A DNA stretch of 11,138 bases from an uncultured Clostridia bacterium (GCA_949747745.1 CATKFT010000170.1:1-11138); one strand, 5' to 3'. Counted from the first letter of the stretch, positions 1 to 7,177 are shown. The notes: generated from the sequence alone by a model not told the origin. Translations and numbers: made by a program.

Positions 1-67
1 AAAAAGAGAAAGATAAATATTTATTTAAATAATTAGAATAAATAAACTAAAATGAGAATATACTATA

Positions 68-101
68 ATAGGATTTATTTGAATTTATAAATAAATCCTA
101 T
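68..101. repeat. Perfect 13-bp inverted repeat over the ctsR promoter
   Basis: Positions 68-80 and 89-101 are perfect reverse complements around an 8-nt loop. The repeat spans the -35 element and spacer and just touches the -10 box. It has no T-tract after it, so it is a poor terminator for an upstream gene on the + strand. It could be an operator for another regulator or a chance AT-rich palindrome. Confidence 0.5.
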
Positions 102-106
102 ATAAT
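79..106 (+). promoter_or_regulatory. Sigma-A-type promoter of the ctsR operon
   Basis: TTGAAT at 79-84 and TATAAT at 101-106 are separated by 16 nt. Transcription would start near 113, directly in front of the CtsR operator. A second TATAAT at 255-260 without a clear -35 may be a weaker, ctsR-proximal start. Confidence 0.7.
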
Positions 107-115
107 ATAAATGTA

Positions 116-132
116 GGTCAAAGAAAGTCAAA
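116..132 (+). promoter_or_regulatory. CtsR operator (heptad direct repeat)
   Basis: GGTCAAA (116-122), a 3-nt spacer GAA, then AGTCAAA (126-132) match the known CtsR box, a direct repeat of RGTCAAA with a 3-nt spacer. It lies at about +4 to +20 of the predicted transcript, where bound CtsR would block transcription of its own operon. This predicts heat- and protein-stress-induced expression of ctsR-mcsA-mcsB-clpC. The remaining leader, 133-276, shows no further element I can name, except that a short word AAAAGTGCA-like occurs twice (near 138 and 199). Confidence 0.9.
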
Positions 133-292
133 GTCAGAAAAGTGCAAACAGTAACAATACTATTTACTTAAATGCTCTAAAAGAAGAGTTTGTATTTTTA
201 AAAGTGCACATTTTATGAAATTAGTATTAATGTAAACATTATTTTTTAAATTTATATAATAAGACATATTATAAATAGGAGATGAGATAAAA

Positions 293-743
293 ATGAGGAT
301 GTCTGATGTAATAGAAGAATTTATAAAAGAACTATTAAAAGATGAAGATGATTATATAGAAATACAAAGAAATGAACTTGCAGAGCAATTTAACTGTGTT
401 CCATCGCAAATAAACTATGTTATACAAACAAGATTCAAACCGTCACTCGGCTATTATGTAGAAAGTAAACGTGGAGGACGGGGGACATATTAGAATAAAA
501 AAAGTAGATATTACAAAAAGTAATTATTTAATGCATATTATAGCAAATTTAGATGATGAAATTACAGCAGGAGAAGTTGATATATATATAAGTAATTTTT
601 TATCTTATGGAATAATTACAGAAATTGAGGCAAAACTTTTAAAAGTAGCAACAAGTGATAATGTATTAACTGTTGAAGTAAATATAAAAGATAAATTACG
701 AGCAAATATATTTAAAAATATGTTATTAAATTTAATAGAATAG
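293..743 (+). CDS. ctsR: CtsR, class III heat-shock repressor (needs +1 frameshift)
   Basis: Dimeric winged-helix repressor of clp and mcs genes; it binds the operator at 116-132 and is removed when McsB/ClpC act on it. Residues 25-48 form the helix-turn-helix (ELAEQFNCVPSQINYVIQTR is family-typical), and residues 53-66 the glycine-rich wing that in Bacillus CtsR acts as the heat sensor. The initial frame stops after 66 codons, inside the wing. Skipping C479 gives KRGGGG followed by HIRIKK, matching the family's KRGGGGYIRI, and then the C-terminal dimerisation/McsB-contact domain to 743, 149 aa in all, close to the usual 150-155. Start ATG 293 has AGGAG at 277-281. The frame change sits on the in-frame CGG at 479-481. 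The product identity is certain; whether the shift is biological is argued in the findings. Confidence 0.93.
479..482 (+). other. +1 frameshift site CGG-G in ctsR
   Basis: Zero-frame codons are GGA CGG GGG, then a stop at 491-493. Leaving out C479 gives GGA GGG GGA CAT and restores the conserved four-glycine wing. Failure to shift would give a 66-residue protein with a DNA-recognition helix but no complete wing or dimer domain. GGAGG lies immediately upstream; no other site has such a Shine-Dalgarno-like sequence next to it. Confidence 0.85.
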
Positions 744-861
744 AACAGTATATTAGGTAAGAAAATTAAGTTTAATAATAATATATTCGCATATAAAATG
801 GAAATCTAGTAATATAGTGTTAGTTAAATAAAACTATAATTATAAAAAGGAGTTGATTTTT

Positions 862-1455
862 ATGTTATGTCAAAATTGTGGAGAAAATGAGGCAAATGTT
901 AGATATACAAGTATAGTAAATGGAGTAAAAAAGGAAATGATACTTTGTGAAAAGTGTAGTAAAGAATTAGGAATAGAACAATTAGATTTTAGTATGCCAA
1001 TTAACTTTTCAAGTTTTTTAGGAGATTTTTTTGAAGATGAAAAAGAATTTTTACCAAGTTTTATAAAACAAGAAAAAATATTATGCGATAAATGTGGTAT
1101 GACATATGATGAATTTATAGACACAGGTAAATTTGGATGTGAAAATTGTTATGAAATATTTTCACAAAAATTAGATCCAATACTAAAAAATATTCAAGCA
1201 GGAAATAGGCATATAGGTAGAAAAATAGAAGCAAAAAATAAAAAGCAAATTAATTATGAACTAGAAACTATGAAAGAAAATTGTTCTTCTAGAAAGACAA
1301 ATGAAAAAAATAATGAAAATGAAGAAAATAAGAAACATATAAATAATCAAAAATTAGAAAAACTAAAACAGGACATAAAAATAGCAATACAAGAAGAAAG
1401 ATATGAAGAGGCAGCAATAATAAGAGATGAAATTAAAAAATTAGAAAAAAACTAA
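862..1455 (+). CDS. mcsA: McsA, zinc-binding activator of the McsB arginine kinase
   Basis: McsA binds McsB and stimulates its protein-arginine kinase activity. Four CxxC pairs are visible at residues 3/6, 29/32, 75/78 and 93/96, as expected of the two zinc-binding modules. A long Lys/Glu/Asn-rich, probably flexible or coiled stretch follows (about 125-165), then a UVR motif at the C-terminus (EERYEEAAIIRDEIKKLEK), the type of helix pair used for contacts with Clp ATPases. I chose ATG 862 because AAGGAG at 847-852 is 9 nt away and the protein then begins MLCQNC as in the family; a TTG nine bases upstream in the same frame lies inside the Shine-Dalgarno spacer. The 197-aa length is normal. The gene contains no CGG and reads through intact. 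It is 118 nt downstream of ctsR in the same operon. Confidence 0.93.
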   Translation: MLCQNCGENEANVRYTSIVNGVKKEMILCEKCSKELGIEQLDFSMPINFSSFLGDFFEDEKEFLPSFIKQEKILCDKCGMTYDEFIDTGKFGCENCYEIFSQKLDPILKNIQAGNRHIGRKIEAKNKKQINYELETMKENCSSRKTNEKNNENEENKKHINNQKLEKLKQDIKIAIQEERYEEAAIIRDEIKKLEKN

Positions 1456-1591
1456 TATTAAGGAAAAAAGATAAGTTATTTGATAGTAGTAACTGAAAAT
1501 AAAGATGTATAAGGTTTGAGTTTAATTACCTTAGACTATAAGCATAGAATACATTTGTAGTTTTTATAAAAAATAATAGGAGGTAAAATGA

Positions 1592-2611
1592 ATGTTAAAT
1601 TGGTATTTACATAATGGAAAAGAATCAGATGTTGTAGTAAGTTCAAGAATTAGGCTTGCAAGAAATTTAGAAGAATATCCTTTTGTTAATAAATCTAAAA
1701 AAGAAGAGTTAGAAAAAGTAGAAGAAAAAATAAAAGATATAACGCCAAGTTTAGGTTATGGAATTAGGTTTATTAAATTAAAAGACATAGATGATATTAC
1801 TAAAATGAGTTTAGTAGAAAAGCATATTATAAGTCCAAATTTTGCATTAAAAAAAGATGAACTAGGTAGTATGTTAATAAATGATGATGAGAATATATCT
1901 GTTATGATAAATGAAGAAGACAATCTTCGTATACAAATTTTAGGAGAAGGTTTCGATATTGATAATTTAATGAATTTGGCAATAGAAATAGATGATAAGT
2001 TTTCAAAAAGTTTAGATTATGCATATAGTGAAAAATATGGTTTTTTAACAGCATGTCCAACAAATGTTGGAACAGGTTTAAGAGCATCTGTTATGGTACA
2101 TTTGCCAGGTCTTGCAAAAACAGGTAATATACAAAAAATACTAGAAGCAATTAATAATTTTGGTATGAATATAAGAGGAGTATATGGAGAGGGGACAAAA
2201 TCTTGTGGAAATATGTATCAAATTTCAAATAAGCAATCACTGGGAATTTCAGAAAAAGAAATTATTACAAACTTAAAGCAAATAACTATGAAAATTATAG
2301 AACAAGAAAGACTTGCAAGAAAAATTCTTGCAAAAGAGGAAATAGAGCTAGAAGATGAGACATATAGAGCATATGGAGTTCTAACAAACTGTAAAAAAAT
2401 ATCTTCAGAAGAAGCAAGTAATTTGTTATCAAGCATAAAGCTTGGGGTAGATATGGGCATAATAAAAGAATTAGATGATTTAAAAGTAAATAAAATGATA
2501 CTTTATTCAAAGCCAGCAAATTTACAAAAATACTTAGGAGAAAAAATAGATGCTTACAAAAGAGACATAAAAAGGGCAGAAGTAATAAAACAAATTATTG
2601 AGGAAACATAA
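1592..2611 (+). CDS. mcsB: McsB, protein-arginine kinase
   Basis: Phosphagen-kinase-fold enzyme that phosphorylates arginine side chains in proteins, marking them for ClpC-ClpP degradation and inactivating CtsR. Visible landmarks: SSRIRLARN at residues 17-25 (ATP phosphate contacts), the NEED loop at 107-110 followed by LRIQ, and the nucleotide-binding CPTNVGTG with Cys155 at the position of the conserved active-site cysteine. RDIKRA at 324-329 fits the RDxxRA motif of the allosteric phosphoarginine pocket. At 339 aa it is slightly shorter than the Bacillus enzyme. ATG 1592 has AGGAGG at 1579-1584; an ATG at 1588 is out of frame and too close to the ribosome binding site. No CGG codon and no frame break. 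Together with mcsA and clpC it makes a complete arginine-phosphate degradation pathway. Confidence 0.95.
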   Translation: MLNWYLHNGKESDVVVSSRIRLARNLEEYPFVNKSKKEELEKVEEKIKDITPSLGYGIRFIKLKDIDDITKMSLVEKHIISPNFALKKDELGSMLINDDENISVMINEEDNLRIQILGEGFDIDNLMNLAIEIDDKFSKSLDYAYSEKYGFLTACPTNVGTGLRASVMVHLPGLAKTGNIQKILEAINNFGMNIRGVYGEGTKSCGNMYQISNKQSLGISEKEIITNLKQITMKIIEQERLARKILAKEEIELEDETYRAYGVLTNCKKISSEEASNLLSSIKLGVDMGIIKELDDLKVNKMILYSKPANLQKYLGEKIDAYKRDIKRAEVIKQIIEET

Positions 2612-2644
2612 AAAGTCAAATTTTAGAAAGAAAGGTGATTTTAA

Positions 2645-5115
2645 ATGACATATAAATTTACAAACAGCGCTGAAAGAGCAATTGAAATTGCAAATGAAGT
2701 TGCAATTGAGCTTGGGCATAATTATATTGGAACAGAACATATTTTATATGGTCTTGTTAAAGAAGGAAGCGGAGTTGCATATAAAGTATTAGAAAACCAA
2801 AACATAACTCCAGAAGCAGTATATGCTGATATTATAGAATTAATTGGAAAAGAAGAAAATCCAAAAGAAAATGGAACAGTAGGATTTACTCCAAGAACTA
2901 AAAGAGTAATTGAAAATGCTTTTCGTGAAGCTAGAAAACTTGGCTCTGATTATATAGGAACAGAACATATTTTGATTGGAATTATGAGAGAGGGAGATAG
3001 TATTGCTGTACGAATTATGTTAGATTTAAATATCGATTCTCGGAAAACTATATAATGAAATTATAAAAGTTATAAATGAAGAAGAAACACCAAGTAGCCA
3101 AAAGAAAATTCAGGATAACCAGAAAAAATTAGGAAGTTTTAATCAAACAACTACATTAAATCAATTTGGTACAGATCTTACAAAACAAGCTATGGATGGA
3201 AAACTAGACCCAATTGTTGGAAGAAAAGATGAAATTGAAAGGGTTATACAAATTCTTTCAAGAAGAACAAAAAATAATCCATGCTTAATAGGTGAGCCAG
3301 GTGTTGGAAAAACAGCTGTAATAGAGGGACTTGCTGAAAAAATTGCATTAGAAGATGTACCTGAAATGTTAAAAAATAAACGTGTAGTTTCTATAGATAT
3401 ATCAAGTATGGTAGCTGGAGCAAAATATAGAGGAGATTTTGAAGAAAGAATTAAAAAATGCCTAAATGAAGTAAAAAAAGCAGGAGATGTAATTTTATTT
3501 ATTGATGAAATTCATACAATAGTTGGAGCAGGCTCAGCAGAAGGTGCAATAGATGCAGCAAATATTTTAAAGCCACTTCTTGCAAGAGGAGAAATTAGAT
3601 TAATTGGTGCAACTACTTTAAATGAATATAGAAAATATATAGAAAAAGATGCAGCACTTGAAAGAAGGTTTAGTCCAGTTACAGTACAAGAGCCAAATCA
3701 AGATGATACAATAGAAATTCTAAAAGGAATTAGAGATAAATATGAAGCACATCATAATGTAAAAATAACAGATGATGCAATTAAATCCGCAGTTACATTA
3801 TCTGTAAGATATATAAATGATAGGTTTTTGCCAGATAAAGCAATAGATTTAATAGATGAAGCGGCTTCCCATGTAAGAATGAGAACATATACAGAACCAG
3901 AAAGTTTGAAAAAATTATCTGAAGAAATTGAAAATTCAAAAAGTGAAAAAGAAGAGGCAATACGTGTTCAAGAATTTGAAAAAGCAGCATCACTTAGAGA
4001 TAAAGAAAAAAATTTAAGAGAAAAGTTAAAAACGGAGCAAGAAAAGTGGAATAATAAAAATACAAGAAGTGTAACTGAAATTACAGAAGAAGATATAGCA
4101 GAAGTTATCGCAAATTGGACAAAAATTCCTGCAAAAAAACTTACAGAAGATGAAAATGAAAAACTAAGAAAATTAGAAGAAAAGTTGCATGAAAGAGTAG
4201 TAGGACAAAGTGAAGCTGTAAGTGCTGTTTCAAAAGCAATTAGAAGAGGAAGGGTAGGATTAAAAGACCCAAAACGTCCAATAGGTTCGTTTATATTTTT
4301 AGGTCCAACAGGTGTTGGGAAAACAGAACTTGCAAAAGCTCTTGCAGAAGCACTTTTTGGAGATGAAAATGCAATGATAAGAGTAGACATGTCTGAATAT
4401 ATGGAACCACATTCTGTATCTAAATTAATAGGTTCCCCTCCAGGATATGTTGGGTTTGATGATGGTGGACAATTAACTGAAAAAGTACGTAAAAAACCAT
4501 ATTGTGTAATATTATTTGATGAAATAGAAAAAGCTCATCCAGATGTTATGAATATGTTACTTCAAATTTTAGAAGATGGACGTTTAACTGATGCTACTCG
4601 GAAGAACAGTAAACTTTAAAAATGCAGTAATAATAATGACATCAAATGTAGGTGCAAGATTAATTACAGATACAAAGACGTTAGGATTTACTAATGTAAA
4701 TGAAGATAGCAAAAAAGATGAGGAAAAAAAGCATGAAGAAACTAAAAAAGAAGTAATGCAAGAATTAAAAAGGCAGTTTAGACCAGAATTCATAAACCGT
4801 ATAGATGAAATTATAGTATTTCATAAATTATCTAATGAAGAAATTGAAAGTATTATTGAAATTATGTTAAAAGAAGTAATAGAAAGAATGAAAAATAACA
4901 ATAATATAGAAATTAAAATAGATAAAACAGTAAAAGAATTAATTGCAAAAAAAGGAATAGATAAAGCTTATGGAGCACGTCCTTTAAGAAGAACAATACA
5001 AAATGAAGTAGAGGATAGGTTAGCAGAAGAAATATTAGATGGAAACTTAAAAGTTGGAGAAAAAGCTAAAATTGTTGCAAAAGATGATAAAGTTTTAGTA
5101 AAACATGTCAAATAG
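2645..5115 (+). CDS. clpC: ClpC, AAA+ unfoldase of the Clp protease (needs two +1 frameshifts)
   Basis: Hexameric unfoldase that recognises phosphoarginine-tagged substrates and feeds them to ClpP. Joining three frames (to 3040, 3042-4598, 4600-5115) gives 822 aa, like other ClpC proteins (about 810). Order: N-terminal double Clp_N domain (1 to about 145); D1 with Walker A GEPGVGKT (216-223) and Walker B FIDE (ending 288); the middle coiled coil/UVR-like segment around 442; D2 with Walker A GPTGVGKT (553-560); the ClpP-binding loop LGF (679-681); arginine-finger region FINRIDE; and a C-terminal [10 protein letters not shown]. The first break follows the N-domain, the second is in the D2 core at T-GRTV. 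Each is at an in-frame CGG followed by A, with no loss of conserved residues. ATG 2645 has AAAGGTGA upstream. No ATP-binding residue is missing, so decay is unlikely. Confidence 0.95.
3041..3044 (+). other. +1 frameshift site CGG-A (first in clpC)
   Basis: Zero frame reads TCT CGG AAA ACT ATA TAA. Omitting C3041 gives TCT GGA AAA CTA TAT AAT (S-G-K-L-Y-N) and opens the frame through D1. Unshifted ribosomes would make a 136-residue protein that is almost exactly the isolated Clp_N domain. The same nine bases without the C (TCTGGAAAA) occur uninterrupted in smpB (complement of 5510-5518). Confidence 0.88.
4599..4602 (+). other. +1 frameshift site CGG-A (second in clpC)
   Basis: Zero frame reads ACT CGG AAG and stops at 4617-4619. 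Omitting C4599 gives ACT GGA AGA ACA GTA (T-G-R-T-V), the strongly conserved D2 segment found in all Hsp100 proteins as DGRLTDxxGRTV. Without the shift the product would be 657 aa and lack the rest of D2, including the ClpP-binding loop. Confidence 0.9.
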
Positions 5116-5142
5116 AAATAAAGCAGAAGTTTAAAATATAGT

Positions 5143-5159
5143 GGCGAGCATTGCTCGCC
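5143..5159. terminator. Hairpin between convergent clpC and smpB
   Basis: GGCGAGC (5143-5149) pairs with GCTCGCC (5153-5159) around a 3-nt loop. It is the most GC-rich element in the neighbourhood and lies 28 nt after the clpC stop and 15 nt after the smpB stop on the opposite strand. The T-tracts are poor on both sides (TTATATAAAAT on +), so it is a likely but not textbook bidirectional terminator. Confidence 0.65.
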
Positions 5160-5173
5160 TTATATAAAATAAT

Positions 5174-5624
5174 TTAACGATTTTTTTCTTTCAAACTAAA
5201 AGCAATTTGTTTATTTGCATCTTTTTTTGCTAAGTCTTGACGTTTATCATATAATTTTTTACCTTTTCCAATACCTAGTTCAAGCTTTACAAAGCTTCTT
5301 TTAAAATATAGAGAAATTGGAACTAGAGTATAACCTTTTTGTTTAGTAAGACCAATAAGTTTATTAATTTCACGTTTAGTTAATAAAAGTTTTCTGCTTC
5401 TTAAAGGGTCTTTGTTAAATATATTACCATGCTCATATGGACTTATGTGCATACCTAAAATAAATACTTCACCATTTTTTATAATAGCATAGCTGTCTTT
5501 TAAATTAACTTTTCCAGAACGAATAGATTTTATTTCTGTTCCGAGATAGAACAATTCCAGCTTCTAAAGTATTTTCAATTGTATAATTATGTTTTGCAGT
5601 AGGGTTTTTGGCAATTATTGACAT
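5174..5624 (-). CDS. smpB: SmpB, tmRNA-binding protein of trans-translation (needs +1 frameshift)
   Basis: SmpB carries tmRNA to ribosomes stalled without a stop codon. Reading from ATG 5624, with AAGGAG at 5637-5632 seven bases upstream, gives [14 protein letters not shown] and then [12 protein letters not shown] before the frame breaks. Leaving out the C at 5543 continues into [19 protein letters not shown], the best-conserved stretch of the family. Later landmarks are [17 protein letters not shown] and a basic tail [19 protein letters not shown], which in SmpB enters the mRNA channel. The total of 149 aa is normal. The part before the break contributes the first strand of the OB fold, so a start downstream of the break would lose a needed piece. 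No tmRNA gene is visible beside it in this window. Confidence 0.93.
5540..5543 (-). other. +1 frameshift site CGG-A in smpB
   Basis: On the minus strand the zero frame reads CTA TCT CGG AAC and stops 11 codons after the CGG, giving a 39-residue fragment. Omitting the C (base 5543) gives TCT GGA ACA GAA, i.e. S-G-T-E, matching the family sequence at this point. The preceding codon and the four-base site are the same as at the first clpC site (TCT CGG A). Confidence 0.9.
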
Positions 5625-5647
5625 ATGTAACTCCTTTTATTATGTAT

Positions 5648-5665
5648 GGGCGACAAAAATCGCCC
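5648..5665 (-). promoter_or_regulatory. Hairpin in the smpB leader
   Basis: GGGCGA (5648-5653) pairs with TCGCCC (5660-5665) around a 6-nt loop, ending 11 nt before the smpB Shine-Dalgarno on the minus strand. It falls inside the transcript predicted from the promoter at 5719-5691. Read on the + strand it is followed by a T-rich run (TTGTTATAATATTTTTT), so it could instead stop antisense transcription. Confidence 0.45.
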
Positions 5666-5690
5666 TTGTTATAATATTTTTTATGAAACC

Positions 5691-5720
5691 ATTATAACAT
5701 ATGCAAGACTAAGTCTGCAA
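5691..5720 (-). promoter_or_regulatory. Sigma-A-type promoter of smpB
   Basis: On the minus strand TATAAT occupies 5696-5691, with TTGCAG 18 nt upstream (5720-5715). A start near 5684 would give a 60-nt leader holding the hairpin at 5665-5648 and the AAGGAG of smpB. The spacer contains a small palindrome (GACTTAGTC at 5714-5706). Confidence 0.55.
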
Positions 5721-5724
5721 CTGT

Positions 5725-5773
5725 AATTTTAAATCTTATTTTTTGATTATTATGAAAAACAAGATTTAAAATT
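5725..5773 (-). terminator. AT-rich inverted repeat after the small membrane protein gene
   Basis: Positions 5725-5737 and 5761-5773 are perfect 13-bp reverse complements (AATTTTAAATCTT) with a 23-nt spacer, starting 4 nt after the stop of the gene ending at 5777. It lacks a clear T-tract on the minus strand and is AT-rich, so it may be a weak terminator or an RNA 3'-end stabiliser. Confidence 0.4.
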
Positions 5774-5776
5774 TTG

Positions 5777-6202
5777 TTAATGATTATTGTTATATTCATT
5801 TTTATTTTGCATTGCATAATACCAAACAAGACCTACAATAGCAATTGTTGCTATTGCTAAAACAAACCAAGTCCAAGTAGTAGAATTCATTCCTAAAAAA
5901 GTACCATTATTAGTAGTAGGATTTGTTGCAGTTCTTGTTGTTTGATATCCATTATTTCTTGTATTACCATTATTTGTAACTCTAGCAGCACCATCTGCAA
6001 AAGTATTTCCTAAATCTCTAATGCCAGTACCTATAGCACTACCTGCACCTTCTATAACATTTTCAGCACCACCAACTACATTTTTTATAGTATTACCAGA
6101 TTTATTCATAGAATCACTAAATTCATTATTTGCAGCAAATACACAAGATGTAGTAAGTATTAAGAAAACACCAATAATTAAAGCAAAAATTTTCTTTGTC
6201 AT
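5777..6202 (-). CDS. Small exported protein with C-terminal membrane anchor, function unknown
   Basis: A 141-aa protein I do not recognise. It has an N-terminal signal peptide (KK then a hydrophobic run IFALIIGVFLILTTSCVF, probable cleavage after VFA). Next comes a Gly/Ala/Asn-rich segment with amphipathic repeats (VVGGAENVIEGAGSAIGTGI), a Thr/Asn-rich linker, one transmembrane helix (about residues 109-130, TWFVLAIATIAIVGLVWYYA) and a short polar tail with Asn and a final His. The Cys in the signal region is not in a convincing lipobox. ATG 6202 has AGGAGG at 6216-6211. It reads intact and has no CGG codon. Its architecture (signal peptide, low-complexity Asn/Thr/Ser linker, C-terminal helix) is like that of the next gene upstream, so both may be surface proteins of the same compartment. 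Confidence 0.75.
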   Translation of the reverse strand: MTKKIFALIIGVFLILTTSCVFAANNEFSDSMNKSGNTIKNVVGGAENVIEGAGSAIGTGIRDLGNTFADGAARVTNNGNTRNNGYQTTRTATNPTTNNGTFLGMNSTTWTWFVLAIATIAIVGLVWYYAMQNKNEYNNNH

Positions 6203-6275
6203 AATATAAACCTCCTATTTAAATTTGATTTTTCAATCATTTATAGTATGAATATTTTTCGACAATTTAATACAT

Positions 6276-6324
6276 AAAAAAAAAAGACTGTAATACTAAA
6301 AAATAGTAATACAGTAATTTTTTT
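6276..6324 (-). terminator. Rho-independent terminator after the Ser/Asn-rich protein gene
   Basis: An 11-bp stem (6287-6297 with 6305-6315, one A-A mismatch) around a 7-nt loop is followed on the minus strand by a run of ten T (complement of 6276-6285). On the + strand it is followed by seven T (6318-6324), so it can act in both directions. It lies 95 nt after the stop of the gene ending at 6410 and before the start of the gene at 6202. Confidence 0.7.
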
Positions 6325-6409
6325 CTTGTTGAAGAAAAGTGTTATTTAAGTAAATTTGGTAAATATAAATACTAACTAAAAAATTTAATAAAGTAAAGTT
6401 TTTATAAAT

Positions 6410-6764
6410 TTAATGTTTTAAACGAATAATAATTGCAATTGCAAGTAAAATTAAAAGTATGCCTATTACGATTAAAATAATACTTAAAATATTACTAAGT
6501 CCAAGTTCTGCTTCAGGAAGAGAGCCTAAAGTACTAACACTGCCACTATTAGAAGAGTAAGTTCCGTGAAGTATTAGTATTTATAGAATTTTCAGAATTT
6601 AAAGAAGTGTTAGAATAAGTATTATTTGATAAAGTATTACTTGATGAAACATTGTTTGATGAAGTGTTGCTTAAATTCATGTTAACATCAACAGCTTGTA
6701 TAAAATTAGGAAATAGTAGAATAAAAGCAACTAGTAAAATGATAATATTAAAAATTTTTGACAT
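6410..6764 (-). CDS. Ser/Asn-rich exported membrane-anchored protein, unknown function (needs +1 frameshift)
   Basis: I do not recognise this family. From ATG 6764 (GGAGG at 6777-6773) the frame gives a signal peptide (MSKIFNIIILLVAFILLFP, cleavage probably after IQA) and a Ser/Asn/Thr linker, then stops after 71 codons. Skipping the C at 6566 extends the linker (GTYSSNSGSVSTLGSLPEAE) and adds a clear transmembrane helix of I, L and V residues followed by the positive stop-transfer RLKH, giving 117 aa. The gain of a coherent anchor with correct inside-positive topology supports the shifted frame even without homology. An ATG at 6779 in the same frame overlaps the ribosome binding site and is not the start. 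The -10-like TGATATAAT (ending at 6801) suggests an extended -10 promoter. Confidence 0.72.
6563..6566 (-). other. +1 frameshift site CGG-A in the Ser/Asn-rich protein gene
   Basis: On the minus strand the zero frame reads ACT TCA CGG AAC and stops four codons later. Omitting the C (base 6566) gives TCA GGA ACT TAC and runs into a membrane anchor. This site is in a fast-evolving, non-conserved gene, so it shows that the pattern is not limited to housekeeping families. Confidence 0.75.
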
Positions 6765-6800
6765 TTGAATTACCTCCATAGATTATTTTATTTTTTATAG

Positions 6801-6809
6801 ATTATATCA
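6801..6809 (-). promoter_or_regulatory. Extended -10 promoter of the Ser/Asn-rich protein gene
   Basis: On the minus strand TGA is followed by TATAAT (6806-6801), an extended -10 (TGnTATAAT). No good -35 is seen at the usual distance. The start would be about 30 nt before the ATG at 6764. Confidence 0.45.
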
Positions 6810-6861
6810 TACACAAAATATAAAAAAAAGTCTAGTCTATAAAAAATTAAATATATTTATG

Positions 6862-6905
6862 AAAGAAATGTGATAATGTCTTAAGTAAAGAAATGAGAAA
6901 ATGTC
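6862..6905. repeat. Two imperfect 19-bp direct repeats, possible relic of an IS end
   Basis: Positions 6862-6880 and 6887-6905 match at 17 of 19 bases (AAAGAAATG, then TGTGATAATGTC-like or AGAAAATGTC-like), with a 25-nt period. Short repeats of this kind, ending in TGTC/TGTCCC, resemble the repeated binding sites at the ends of IS21-type elements. No transposase gene is present, so this is only a suggestion. The rest of the gap 6810-7104 holds no open frame or structured RNA that I can support. Confidence 0.3.
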
Positions 6906-7104
6906 CCAACAAAAAATATTTGTTCCCTTAAATGTTACAATTTATATCCATTTATAGTACAAAGTACATCAAACAAGAAGGAGCAGATTTTAAGAAGCAA
7001 CTGTGAATAGTAACTAGAGTAGCCTTTTGCATTATGCTTTTATGAAGTAAAATAATTTATAGTTTGAATATTAACATATATTTTAAGATAATTAAAAATA
7101 TATC

Positions 7105-7133
7105 TTGAAAAAATAATATCTTTAATGTAAAAT
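7105..7133 (+). promoter_or_regulatory. Sigma-A-type promoter of folD
   Basis: TTGAAA (7105-7110) and TAAAAT (7128-7133) are separated by the optimal 17 nt. Transcription would begin near 7140, leaving a short leader of about 38 nt, too short for a riboswitch. Confidence 0.65.
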
Positions 7134-7177
7134 ATAAAAAAACGTTTTATTGATTGGAAAAGAAAGGATGCTAAAAT

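Noticed and set aside
870..1124. Minus-strand open frame inside mcsA, and similar ones inside mcsB and dprA
   Set aside because: All are shadows of clear coding sequence on the opposite strand.
1588..1590. ATG at 1588 as the mcsB start
   Set aside because: It is out of frame with mcsB and only 3 nt from the Shine-Dalgarno sequence.
3968..4390. 140-codon open frame on the minus strand inside clpC
   Set aside because: It is antisense to the conserved middle and D2 region of ClpC, has no ribosome binding site, and its Ser/Phe-rich composition is the mirror of the Glu/Lys-rich sense protein.
293..5115. ctsR and clpC (and smpB, folD, dprA) as pseudogenes broken by random indels
   Set aside because: All breaks are the same single-base event at the same codon, the sequence on both sides keeps every conserved motif, and no other stop or substitution damage is seen. 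Random decay would give mixed indels and loss of catalytic residues.
5116..5776. tmRNA (ssrA) gene near smpB
   Set aside because: No tRNA-like acceptor end, CCA-encoding end or tag reading frame is visible around smpB in this window.
6765..6779. ATG at 6779 as start of the Ser/Asn-rich protein
   Set aside because: It overlaps the GGAGG ribosome binding site; the ATG at 6764 has ideal spacing and gives a normal signal peptide.
6765..7177. Folate (THF) or ZTP riboswitch upstream of folD
   Set aside because: The promoter at 7105-7133 leaves a leader of about 38 nt, and the region lacks the GC-containing conserved cores of either class.
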